From Meghimatium bilineatum (Eukaryota; Mollusca; Gastropoda; Stylommatophora; Philomycidae), in NCBI GenBank assembly GCA_034231615.1, contig CM067309.1, forward strand, positions 39,029,627 to 39,093,626: a stretch of 64,000 bases of DNA, read 5' to 3'. Shown one piece after another: positions 1 through 12,100 of this stretch (the first letter of the stretch is position 1; every line of letters begins with the position of its first letter). The notes beneath the pieces are model-generated. The model did not search any database. It had not been told where the DNA came from and was given only the letters and a program-made list of their open reading frames with translations. The position numbers were made by a program, and so were the translations under genes.

Positions 1-138
1 AACAATGATGCATTAATGTTGAACTCTTTGGGGACACTTTGAGAGTCCTTGAAGCATTTCTTCTATCCAACAATGATGCATTAATGTTGAACTCTTTGGG
101 GACACTTTGAGAGAGTTCTTGAAGTATTTCTTCTATCC
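1..138. repeat. Two-copy tandem duplication, about 68 bp
   Basis: A unit beginning aacaatgatgcattaatg occurs at 1 and again at about 69. The copies differ by a few bases. No coding content was seen. Confidence 0.85.
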
Positions 139-385
139 ATTCACCTACTAGTTGTTTTCCCTTAACCAGGAGTTCACATACATCTGCTGTTCTGGGATGC
201 GTTATTTAGGCATATGCTCATCAGGCCCATCTCAGTTGTGCCTTCTGTTCTGCAGCATTGTATGAATGTTGAGATGTCGGCTCTAATGAGGACTTCGGTA
301 TTAGGTACTTTATCTGGCCACTTTATCCTGGGTTGTTTGTGGATACGGCATGTGTGGAAGTGGTCACACAAAAATATAGCAATGG

Positions 386-676
386 CAGTTCTTCTTTCGT
401 TCACTTGAAATATATCTGTAATTCTGTCTCCTTAATAAAACTCAGTCTTTTGTAGTTCATACAATGTCCCATAGAGCTTTGATTCCAGTGTTGTTTCCTC
501 TGGCCAATATGTCTGCCTCAGCGTTTCATGCTCAGAACACTCTTGAAGTATATGTTTAGCACTCTGCGCTGCCTGTACACATGGCCGTTTTGCCAATCTT
601 GAACTTTGTATACATGTGACTGCGGAGTCAGTTGTGTCCTGTTCTGAGACGTAGAATTATAACTTGTTCTGATCTG
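386..676 (-). mobile_element. LINE 3' end (family N, RNase H-type LINE C-terminus)
   Basis: On the minus strand, broken frames read like the end of an I/Nimb-type LINE ORF2: a RLRTGHN-like stretch, a C-x-C/HILQEC zinc-like motif, and [22 protein letters not shown]. The same C-terminus recurs at 13.8 kb (-), 21.5 kb (+) and 38.7 kb (+). The 3' end is a (GAA)-type tail that appears as cttcttt on the plus strand. It is 5' truncated and frameshifted. Confidence 0.7.
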
Positions 677-875
677 TTCATAATGTGATAGTCATCTTGT
701 GTTGGTGTTAGCAAGGGCAGTGAACATAATGGCTCAATATACCATTAATTTTGTGAATGAGGCTAATGCTCTTTTGTTCCTACACATTTTTGTGCAGTCT
801 GCCAAATACAACAGTTGCTTCAGGGATTCTGTTGTTGACTTAAGCATTAGCTCTGAAGAAAGTACTGCTGAGATA

Positions 876-1413
876 AGGGAATCTATCAACTGGTAGGAGA
901 TAAGTAAATCTGTCGACTGGTAGAGGATAAGTGAATCTGTCGACTGGTAGGAGATGAGTGAATCTATCAACTGGTTGGAGATAAGTGAACCTATCGATTG
1001 GTAGGAGATAAGTGAATCTGTCAACTGGTAGGAGATGAGTGAACCTATCGACTGGTAGAGGATAAGTGAACCTATCGACTGGTAGAGGATATGTGAACCT
1101 ATCGACTGGTAGGAGATAAGTGAACCTATCGACTGGTAGAGGATATGTGAACCTATCGACTGGTAGGAGATGAGTGAATCTATCGACTGGTAGGAGATGA
1201 GTGAATCTATCAACTGGTTGGAGATGAGTGAATCTATCAACTGGTTGGAGATTAGTGAACCTATCGACTGGTAGGAGATGAGTGAATCTATCAACTGGTA
1301 GGAGATGAGTGAATCTATCAACTGGTTGGAGATAAGTGAACCTATCGACTGGTAGGAGATGAGTGAATCTATCGACTGGTAGGAGATGAGTGAATCTATC
1401 AACTGGTAGGAGA
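876..1413. repeat. 27-bp minisatellite, about 20 copies
   Basis: The unit gtgaatctatcaactggtag plus gagatga varies at a few positions (cgactgg/caactgg, taggag/agagga). The 27-bp period is a multiple of three. This yields long minus-strand frames with a 9-residue repeat that I regard as a by-product, not genes. Confidence 0.95.
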
Positions 1414-1854
1414 TAGTTATTGACCTTCAACAATACACCTTTCTCAGGTCTCTTTGTGCCATTTTGCAAGCTAATAATTGTTTATCTTTTTATATTTGCC
1501 TTTACCACACGTGGAAGATCTGTGTGACTTTAAAATGACCTTGAAGAACCTACACTTGCTCATTTATCCTTTTTTGACAATCTGCCAGACGACGGGAAAT
1601 TCTAGATGCTCTTCATTTTTATTCTTTTTTCAAATTCATTCATATTAGCAGGAATGTAGTACAGACAGCTGATTGCGTTGTGGCGTGGATTATAACTTTG
1701 CTGCAAAATCTGTGCCGGTACGGAAATCTGTAACTTTGCTGGGCAGCGTGAAAAGTGTGGTTAATGACTGAAACACAGAAACCATACACATGTGTTTGTT
1801 AGGAGTGAAATTATATCATTTTATATGCACATATCCATATTTAAATTAAATATT

Positions 1855-2013
1855 CCGCCGAAGACGGATGTGTCGGGCCATTGGCGCAAATAAAACGGCG
1901 ACACAACGCATATCCATTCTCTGGACTACATCCTGCTGGAAATCTAATAGGACCATGGTCCTGCTACAAGAGAGATCCAACGGGAGTTTGAGAATGAACG
2001 CTGAAGAAGAAGA
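1855..2013 (+). mobile_element. SINE-B copy, intact, with target-site duplication
   Basis: A SINE-B reads from cgccgaagacggatgtgtcg to a (GAA)n tail. It is flanked by attaaatattcc and attaaatatcc, a target-site duplication. It shares its 3' domain (ctggactacatcctgctg ... tttgagaa) with SINE-A. Confidence 0.8.
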
Positions 2014-2075
2014 AATTAAATATCCTTTGTGAACAGCTGTCATATGTTTTATATGAAGTGCAAATGATGAACACA

Positions 2076-2555
2076 TTTCAATCTTAGAGATACCCTGTAC
2101 AAGTGTATTTCAATCTTAGAGATACCCTGTACAAGTGTATTTCAATCTTAGAGATACCCTGTACAAGTGTATTTCAATCTTAGAGATACCCTGTACAAGT
2201 GTATTTCAATCTTAGAGATACCCTGTACAAGTGTATTTCAATCTTAGAGATACCCTGTACAAGTGTATTTCAATCTTAGAGATACCCTGTACAAGTGTAT
2301 TTCAATCTTAGAGATACCCTGTACAAGTGTATTTCAATCTTAGAGATACCCTGTACAAGTGTATTTCAATCTTAGAGATACCCTGTACAAGTGTATTTCA
2401 ATCTTAGAGATACCCTGTACAAGTGTATTTCAATCTTAGAGATACCCTGTACAAGTGTATTTCAATCTTAGAGATACCCTGTACAAGTGTATTTCAATCT
2501 TAGAGATACCCTGTACAAGTGTATTTCAATCTTAGAGATACCCTGTACAAGTGTA
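2076..2555. repeat. 32-bp minisatellite, about 15 near-identical copies
   Basis: The unit tgtatttcaatcttagagat plus accctgtacaag repeats with almost no variation. The homogeneity suggests recent expansion. It lies just upstream of the first coding exon of KIF22. Confidence 0.97.
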
Positions 2556-2696
2556 TGTTATAGCTGTCATCTTATTTTTATCATGAATTTGTATTTTGTA
2601 CAATTTATATGCATATTTTAATAGTCTGTATTTAGCACAATATTTTTTTTTCTTTAGGGGGGGGGCAAAATTTGTATCAATACAGAAAATCCCTAC

Positions 2697-2955
2697 ATGG
2701 TGACACCTATGGTATTTCTTGTCATGTGTGTTAGTCACAGCTGTAAATGTTTTGTCATGTGTGAGTCAGTCACAGCTGTCAAGGTGTATTCCTTGTCATG
2801 TGAGAGTAACTGCACAGCTGTAAGACATTTGTGTAGTCGCAGGTGTAAAAGTATTACTTGTCATGTTCATCAGTCACAGCTGTAAAAGTATATTGTCATG
2901 TGTGATTCAGTCACAGCTGTATTGTCATATGTGAATGTCACAGCTGTAACATTAA
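2697..2955. repeat. Irregular tandem repeat around tcacagctgta
   Basis: Words gtcatgtgtga and gtcacagctgta recur at variable spacing up to about 25 bp before the KIF22 exon 1 acceptor. Confidence 0.7.
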
Positions 2956-2980
2956 CGAGAGCGTTGTTATGTTTCAGATA

Positions 2981-3129
2981 ATGGACAAAAAATCGAATCA
3001 CACAAAAGTTAAGGTTGTCGTCAGGGTTAGACCAACTTTGCAACCCGATGTTGAATCCTGTGTCAAGGTTCAGCAAAATAAAATATGCATTCAGAACCAC
3101 AGAAATAAGGATGAGAATCTTCAGTATGA
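2981..3129 (+). CDS. KIF22: KIF22 coding exon 1 (start codon, motor beta-1)
   Basis: It starts [20 protein letters not shown], the kinesin N-terminal VRVRP strand. The donor gtaagt follows GA of a split Glu codon. The sequence tatgtttcag just upstream looks like an acceptor, so this is probably not the first transcribed exon. Confidence 0.93.
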
Positions 3130-6100
3130 GTAAGTCTTTTGTAAGTTATTCTGTAGTATGAACTAGCCTATTGTAGGGAGAAATGAATCTGTAGTATGAA
3201 CTAGTCTATTGTAGGGAGAAATGAATCTGTAGTATGAACTAGTCTATTGTAGGGAGAAATGAATCTGTAGTATGAACTAGTCTATTGTAGGGAGAAATGA
3301 ATCTGTAGTATGAACTAGTCTATTGTAGGGAGAAATGAATCTGTAGTATGAACTAGTATATTGTAGGAAGAAATGAATCTGTAGTATGAACTAGTCTATT
3401 GTAAGAAGAAATGAATCTGTAGTATGAACTAGTCTATTGTAGGGAGAAATGAATCTGTAGTATGAACTAGTCTATTGTAGGGAGAAATGAATCTGTAGTA
3501 TGAACTAGTCTATTGTAGGGAGAAATGAATCTGTAGTATGAACTAGTCTATTGTAGGGAGAAATGAATCTGTAGTATGAACTAGTCTATTGTAGGGAGAA
3601 ATGAATCTGTAGTATTAACTAGTCTATTGTAGGGAGAAATGAATCTGTAGTATGAACTAGTCTATTGTAAAAGTAAAAAGTAAAGTAACCCATAGCATTT
3701 ATTAATGCCGTAGGGGTGTGAGATGTTAGCGATCTCACATTTCACAGGCTCTGCCAATGAGGGCGGTAGCCATCTCCTCTCCCTCGCAGTCTTTACTTCC
3801 CGGATTAATCCGGTACCCATTTAAGGCTGGGTCGACCTGGGAGCCATTGCGATCTGAAAACATTTCCGCCTCAGCTGGGGAATGAACCCAGGACCACTCA
3901 TATGCGAAGCCAGTGCGCTAACCACTGAGCTAACTATGCTCCCTAGTCTATTCTAGGGAGAAATGAATCTGTAGTATCAATGTCTTAAATGATTGAGAAT
4001 CTGTAGTATTAAGTCTATTGTTATATTACAAGGAAAAGTGACTAGTGGTAGATCAATGGGTAGTGCTGATTTTGTGAGTGAAGTCAAGCAGTTAACCTTC
4101 ACCAAGCCTATATCAATCCCGTCCGCCGAGAAACAAAATGGCCGCGCGCGCTTTTGGCGGCCCGGCCCACCCAACGATAATATCGTGAGATTTACACGTA
4201 CCACAGTCCGTGCACATAGCTGGGGACATGCGCAATCGAAGCCGGTACATCCCCCACTTCCGAAATGATCGTTTTTGAAAATGGCTAGCTATTCGTAAAA
4301 GTTTAAGAGCAATTAATCTGACGACATCTGTACACCGGTACGATGCCATGATGATGGATCGGTTTTATAGACCTTTATTTCATCGTATTTCGAATAAAAT
4401 AACATTGAATCGTGGCTTGAATCATGGATTATTAGGTTATTTAGTTTCACAGCAGTGAATATACAGAATGCCGTGTTGGTTTGGGGACTTGTACGTTTGA
4501 TATCGAATATTTTGAAGTGGCAGAAAAAATAACTCTAGGCCTAAGCTCAAAGAACGATTTTACTGCAAATCTACATGTTTTATACAGTTCCCCCGGCTAA
4601 ATTTTGATAATTTTGCAGTGAAAGAACATAAATACAACAGATTTGCGTGATTTAGTTTACAGTGTTGCCAAGGAATTCGATATGTAAGGTAAGTTATTTT
4701 TTTTTCTTATTTTTTTCCTCTTTATTTGTTATAAAATATATGTTTTTTGTGAAAAACGTCTTTACCACTTTCTCATACGTCTGGTATCACACACACACGT
4801 ACATAAATTACACCAATATATGCATAATTCAATTCTTTATTTATATGTGCAAATATTATTTAAATATCTCTAACAACCAAAAAATTATCACATTTTCAAA
4901 ACAGTCACTATCAATAATGCAAATTTTCAAAAAATAATCCGGTGGCAGGGAGACGTTTCGTATTTTTAAATCTGGCTTGCTAAAGGTTAAATCAGTTTTA
5001 AACTAGGGATATTTTTCTGTGTCTGGCTAGAATGCATGACCTGTGAGTGAAGCTTGGTTTTGCAAGTAATGAACAGCATATACGAGTTGACTGAAGAGCT
5101 GCCAACCAACACAGAGCTGGAGCAGTCTGTTGGGAACAGAGATCTGTACCTGGTTTGTGATCATAGATCTTTGTCCATTTTGGAACCAGAGATCTATGCC
5201 TGATTTTGGAACTAGAGATTTGTGCCTGGTTTGTGATCAGAGATTTGTGCCTGGTTTGGGACCAGAGATATGTGCCAATTGTTTAGTCAGACAGTAAACA
5301 GTCTAATTTATATGCCCCATAACGGACCCCTCGTTATGTTCATGCATAATCTGATATGCAGTGTAAGCTAGTTGAACTTTAGAATGTGAACATAAATCAC
5401 CTGTGCTTGTCTTTTAATGTATGTTTATAATATCCTGGAGACTTATGCAGCAGCACTTGATCCGAGAAACAATAAATGAGGTGACTGGTGTCAGCTTGCA
5501 AGCGCTGACTTAATGTGACAGTTATGACTGTTTATGTCTCTGTTCACCTGCTTGAATTAATTGCAAGTTTTTGCAGTTTTACTATTGAAAGTATAGATTC
5601 AAATGAACCTAGAAGATTATACTTTCATTTCTGTAATAAATTATAAATATGTGAATTTTATGTTGCAATATTCGATTATAATTTGCAATGTAGACCCTTC
5701 TGATAATATCCATAATAATGTGGCCGGCTGTTTAATTGTAATATACAACGTGAACAGGATATGACCTATCACACAGGTTATGCTCCACAAGAATGTAGGG
5801 CTAATCATTAACACTCAATAAGGGAGATAAGAGAATCAACTGGGGGAATTGTGGACAAGTGCCCCACTTTTCATTAATGTAAAAATGTACTTTTTATTAA
5901 CTCAGATGTACTTTTTAAAGTATCGTTTGTCCCATGTGCCACTGATGTATCTGTGGCTTTCTTATTTTGCAGTCAATATCACATATTTTTGTTTGCATAC
6001 TTGCCCAGGTTCAGCTCAGTCGATATAACATATTTTTGTTTGCATACTCGCCCAGGTTCAGTTCAGTCTACAATGAGACAACCACACAGAGTGAAATCTT

Positions 6101-9100
6101 CAATGATGCCGTCCAGCCATATTTGAAAAGTACCTTGCAGGGACAGAATGTTTCTATATTCGCTTATGGTCCCACAGGAGCAGGTATAATTTCCAAGAAT
6201 CCTTATAAACTTTTGTCTTGCTCTTTCCTACTAGTCTTTGCTCACAAAAATGTGACCGTTTTGATTCTTTTGGGAGTAAAAACAAAAATAGGTAAATTAA
6301 AACGGTACCAATAGTAAACACTATTTACTAACAACATCAGACAAGGGTAGACGATGTTTCACTAACAATTCTTCATGTGGTCTAAAAACGATGGACACAC
6401 ATTGGGATACACTGATTCTTGTGGGCAGGGTCAAATGCGACAGGTTTATTATCGTTGCCCACTGTCTATCGCAACTAATGTCAATTACATCTTTACGTGC
6501 ATAAATTATTCTTCTTCTGCGATCAGTTTCCTATGCTCATAAGTGTCTATACAGAAAGGTGGGCCGCCTCCGTAAATTCAGTCGTCAGCAGGATGTCATC
6601 ACAGTTGCCCCACAGCTTTACCTTCAGATCTGTCTCTTTGGGCCATATTTTAGTTCTCACGTCATCAAAAAGTGGGCATGTCTGCAGTATGTGTTCTGTA
6701 TTCTGGAGACCCTTTTGGCATTGGTCAGTTTGGACAGTCTTAATTTTGTGGAGATGTGCTTGTATATGCATAAATAAAAAATCAGAGGAAAATATCAAGA
6801 TAATATTGAAGTACATCAAAGTGTCAGGCAATTCGTGCAAATTAAAGTGATGAAAATAAATTTCCATTCTCTGGACTGGATCCTGCTGGAAACCTAGTAA
6901 GACCATTGTCCTTTATAAGAGAGATGTGCCAGCTGTGCACTCATCCCTATGAAACTGTTAACCGCCACCTTATTGAATGTCCAGAGCTGGATGACATCAG
7001 GAAAATGCTTCTTCCTCCAGGGCCGGATAAATGGAACACATTATATGGAACAAAACAACATCTCACAAATACATGCATAAATCACACAATGGCATTGGGT
7101 CAAAGGGCATGAGCCCAGGACCACTGGATCAGCAACCAACCATAAAAGAGATCCCGTAGAAGTTTGAGAACAAACGGTGTCAAGAATTTCCTTTTTGTAT
7201 GGAAAACATTATTGCACATTGCCACGTCTCTTACATTTCGCATTAACACTTCTCTGATATCGCACATTACCACTTATTTCACATGATACATTACCATTTC
7301 TGTGGCGTTACACGTCCTCTGTATCACATTACCACTTCTCTGACATGACACATTATCACTTCTCCGACATGACACATTTCACATCTCTAACATGACACAT
7401 TATACTTCCCTGGTAGAAGACATGTAAACAATAACATCTGGTAATGTCTTTCTCTTACCAGGTAAGACTCACACAATGTTGGGAGTTCACTCAGATCCTG
7501 GTATCATACCTCGTGTGGTCGAGTCACTGTTTGCTACAATCGAGAAAGAAAAAGCAGACACCAGAAACCTTGGCGAACATTGTTCCCATCATTCTGTTAC
7601 CTTCTCTTACATGGAAATATACAATGAAAAGGTTAGTCGGGTGAACTTTATTTTAATTAATTTTCTGGGGGTTTTTCCCACTCTTCCATCCGTCGTAAAG
7701 TTAGTCAGTGAACTTTGTTTTCATTTTCTGGGTTTTTCTCCGCCATCCTTCGTCTTGTCTGTGGCGAAGTGGTACAGAACTCGTATGTGACAGCTAAGGT
7801 ATAAGTTTGATCCCCGCCACAGGCAATTGTGCATCTGAACCGTTCATAAAGCAATGGCAAACTACTTCTGCGTTCATTCTCAAACTCCTGCAGATTAGCA
7901 GGATGTAGTCCGGAGAACGGAATGCGTTGTGTCATAGTTTACGGCATTGCTGCGATATCTGCGCCTTTCGGCCTGACATATCCGACTTCAGCATGGCTTT
8001 GGGTCACTGACCCTATATGGGATGGGACAGCCAACTCCATCCCATAATCTTCTTAGTCGCCTTTTACGACATGCGTGGAAGGTAAACAGTGTTCCTATTC
8101 TTTGCTCCCCTTTCAGGCCCCACAACACACTTGCGGGCAAACTACTGATGTATTAATATTGCCAAGAAAATCACTACAGCCAAAAAATGCTGAGTTAATG
8201 ACTACATCATGAATAGAACACACTACAAATTATATTTTTAATCTGTCTTCTATCTTGACTGGAAACAAGAAAAAGGTTAGTGAACTTTATTTTAATTATA
8301 TTTCTGGGTTTTATTCTCCTGTATTCATCTTCTATCTTGTCTGGAAATGTACAATAAAAAAAGTCAGTGAACTTTATTTTAATTTTATTTCTGATGGGTG
8401 TTTTTGCTCCGGCATCTTGTCTAATATGCAAAAATATTTTCTAGATGTAGACTTAGATTGAAGCAGTTCCAGCCTTCTTGATTTGAATAGTTGTTGTCAC
8501 TCAGTGGTGATGATGATGATATAACCTCGAAAGGGAGTATGAGTTTGTTACTCTTGTTCCTGTGCCAGACTCTGGAGTTTTACTTTCAGATTGGTACATT
8601 GGGATCTCATAATAACATGAAATATGTATGTAATAACATAAATGTGTTATGCGATTGCCATTTGACATATTCTTTCCAGAACGTAGTCTTCCTTATAAAT
8701 TTCCTGAAATCTCAGCGGTCTCAGACAAGTTGTCATGTGTGTTACCAGGCCTAAAAGGGGATCACAGAATAGCAACACAGTTTTATCTTCCATTTATGTC
8801 ATAAGAGATGACAAAGGGGGTTTTGCAGAAGAGTTGGCTATCCGATATAATGTCAAAATGATAGTAGCCATGCTGAAACCAGGTGTGTCAGGTCAAAAGA
8901 TACAGATATCCCAGTAAAGCTGTAAACTATGACACATTCCATTCTCTGGACTACGTCATACTAATCTGCAATAGTATGACCTACACAGAAAACCCTGGAA
9001 CACATGTTTGATTACTGAAATTACACATGTGGTTGCGTCTGTGGGTCTCACCAATGGCCCACTAGACAAACCATCCATGCAACAGAAAACCTTAGTGGAT

Positions 9101-12100
9101 GACATGCCGTTATATTGAGGTTATCTTCTTAGAGAAGCTTCATGGCACGTCATCTATACAATTATGCTTTTTATTTTGTTTTTGAAATGTGTTTCATGTT
9201 TACCTGAATATATATGTTTGCACCTTCTGTGGTTGGAAGGGAGCCAGAGATGTACTGGGGAGGAGGAAACTGACAGCACTGTATTTTCCTATGGCTGAAA
9301 CCCATCATGGAGGCACAGTGACTCAGGACATGACAATCCTTTTGACTTGAACATTTGGTTGCATGCCTCAAGCAATAGAGAAGTTCAGCATAACCAGTAG
9401 TCAATTGGTGTCGGGGAATGAGCACAGTGAACCCTATCTTGGCTACAGTGACTAGGAGCAGTGCATAGGTTGAAACCTACCTTCCTGGAGGTGTGATAGT
9501 TATTCTCTGGCTCTGTCCCGGGGTGGGCCGAAAATCCACATACTTCCAGCAATATAATGGCATTAGGTCAAAGGGCATGAGCCCATAGACCACTGGATCA
9601 GCAACCTACCAACCAACCATCACTGAAATTTAAAAAAATTTAATGACTGTCAAATTCATATGGTGTGCATTGTGAACCATAGACAGATGACAGAAGTGTT
9701 GACTAGGGTACAACGCTAGATTCATTGACTGTACAGAAACATTTGATATGGGGACTACCCCTGAACCAGACAATTCTTGTGACGTTTTGAGACACAATGT
9801 GATTGTATTTCTCTAGGTCCAAGACTTGTTGTCAGGCAAGCAAGACCTACCCATCAGAGAGGATGCAAGTCACAACATTTTCGTGGCTGGCATAACTGAG
9901 AAGGAAATCGACAGCTTACAGGCATTCAATATGTACTTTGATCCGGCCTCTAGTAACAGGTAACATAGCTGTCTTGTTGTGGCGGTGGAGAGAAATGTGT
10001 TTGACTGAATTGGTATATATGGTGGGGGGGGTATTGTTAATCTATCATGCTGTGCAGTATCAGGTAAAAAAATTTTTTAATAGGGCTAATAATGATGATG
10101 TTTTTGTCTTGCGATCCCCGGGAATTACGAGCAGTAGAACTATTGTTTCCTATATTTAATTTGGGAGAGTGAGTTCTCTAGATGTTTCTTTCATACTCAG
10201 AAGATTTCTTCAGTGTTCATTCTCAAACTCCCGCTGGATCTCCTTTGTAGCAGGACCATGTTCCTACTAGATTTCCAGCAGGATGTAGTCCAGAGAATGG
10301 AAATGCGCTGTGTCACCGTTTTATTTGCGCCAATGACTCGACATATCCGTCTTTGGCTGGAGAAGATTTCAACTCTCAACATATGCAATACTTTATAAGG
10401 GAGTCACCCATGTGTTGCCGGCCCGAAAAGGGGAGCAAAGAATAGCAACACTGTTTACCCTCCACGCATGTCGTAAAAGGAGATTATGGGATGGAGTTGG
10501 CCGTCCCATCCCATATAGGGTCAGTGACCCAAAGCTGTGCTGAAGTCGGATGTGTCAGGTCGAAAGGCGCAGATATCGAAGCAATACTGTAAACCATGGC
10601 ACAACACATTCCATTCTCCGGACTACATCCTGGTAATCTGCAAGAGTTTGAGAACAAACGCAGAAGAAGACTCATGGTATTACATAGTGAATGTATTCTT
10701 GATAAAGATTTTTTGGTGGAAAAACCGTGCGGGTTACCAGTGAGTAGCAAAACTTCATTACCCTGTTTAAAGTTTTACGGCAGTTAGTACATAATTTGTA
10801 TTTGATTTGGTCTTGAGAAAGGCTAATTTATTGGCATAGGCTCTAGTCCTAAAAATTACTTTTTTTACTTTGTGTTTGTTCAACTGCATCTAAAGTGGCG
10901 GTCAGGGGCTGGTTTTGGAATCTTCTATCCAGTAGTATTCTGACACTTGTTCTTTCAAAGCATCTTTGATTACGTCTATCTCTGTTCCTTCATTGTTGAC
11001 TACAGTGCATAGGGCAGAAACCAGAGCTATAACGTTCAAGCGATGTGATGTTTCTGTGTGTAATTCTTGTATGTTGTTGAGACCCATAGTCTTTAATGGT
11101 TGTTCTGCAAAGAGTCTCTTTCTTTTGTCATCTAGTACCCATTTTAATGCTTGTAGTGGTAGTCTGTTTTCATTCATTCTTAAGTACATGTCCAATATAA
11201 GTCCATCGTTTTCTTCTTATTATTGTAGAAACATATCGCTGTTTGGTGTCTTCTCTTACTTGCATGTTTGACTTGAATTCTTCCCAACCAATGTTTAAGA
11301 GTTTTCAAAGACATTTGTTTTCAAATGAATTTAATTTCTTCTCCAGTGCTTTTGTTAGTTTCAACATTTCACGAATATATGTTAATACATATATTAAGTT
11401 GGAGTTGTACAGTCGTAGTTTAGTATATTTACTTATTGTTTTTTCATTTCCAGATGTTTGTTGGTTGAATGCACTTGATACCAACTCAATTCTAGTAGAA
11501 ATAACTCTTTTGTTGTGTCTCCATCTTGTGCCATTTTGCTGCCTAAGTAGGAAAAGTTATCTACTGTCTGAAATATTTTCTGTTGAGAATAGTTTTAAAA
11601 TTACATTGAGTAAAATTTACGATCTTAGTCTTGGAAGTGTTGACGTGAAGGCCAATTTGTTCTGAATAATGACATAGTCGACGCAAAGTGCCTTAGCAGG
11701 AGTTGGACTTAATAATGCCAAGTAAGTAGTGGATCTATATTTGTTTCCTTATCATCATCATGTGGGGACATTATTGTTTCAGGACTGTGGCAGCCACAAA
11801 ACTTAATGAATATAGCAGCAGAAGTCACAGCATCCTCTTACTCAAAGTTCACTGCAGAGTAAAGACAAAACAGTATATGGGTAAGATCTATCTGATTGAT
11901 CTGGCTGGTTCAGAAGACAACAGACGAACAGGAAACAAGGGCATACGGTAATTATCTTCACTATCATTTTTTTCTTAGAAGTTGGTGTTGTTTGACGCTG
12001 ACCTCTGGACCTGAAAGTTAACCTCTGACCTCTTGTTTCTTTCGTCCATATTCGCTAAGTGGTTAGTGCCCTGGCTTCCATGTTAGGTGGTCAGAACTCA

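Noticed and set aside
734-1469. Long minus-strand frames of 222 and 209 codons with 9-residue repeats
   Set aside because: The 27-bp minisatellite has no stop in these phases; two frames are open at once. Repetition, not selection, explains them.
3150-3666. CRISPR-like regular repeats (also 2076-2555 and 38195-38505)
   Set aside because: Units are contiguous with no unique spacers, and the host is a eukaryote. They are minisatellites.
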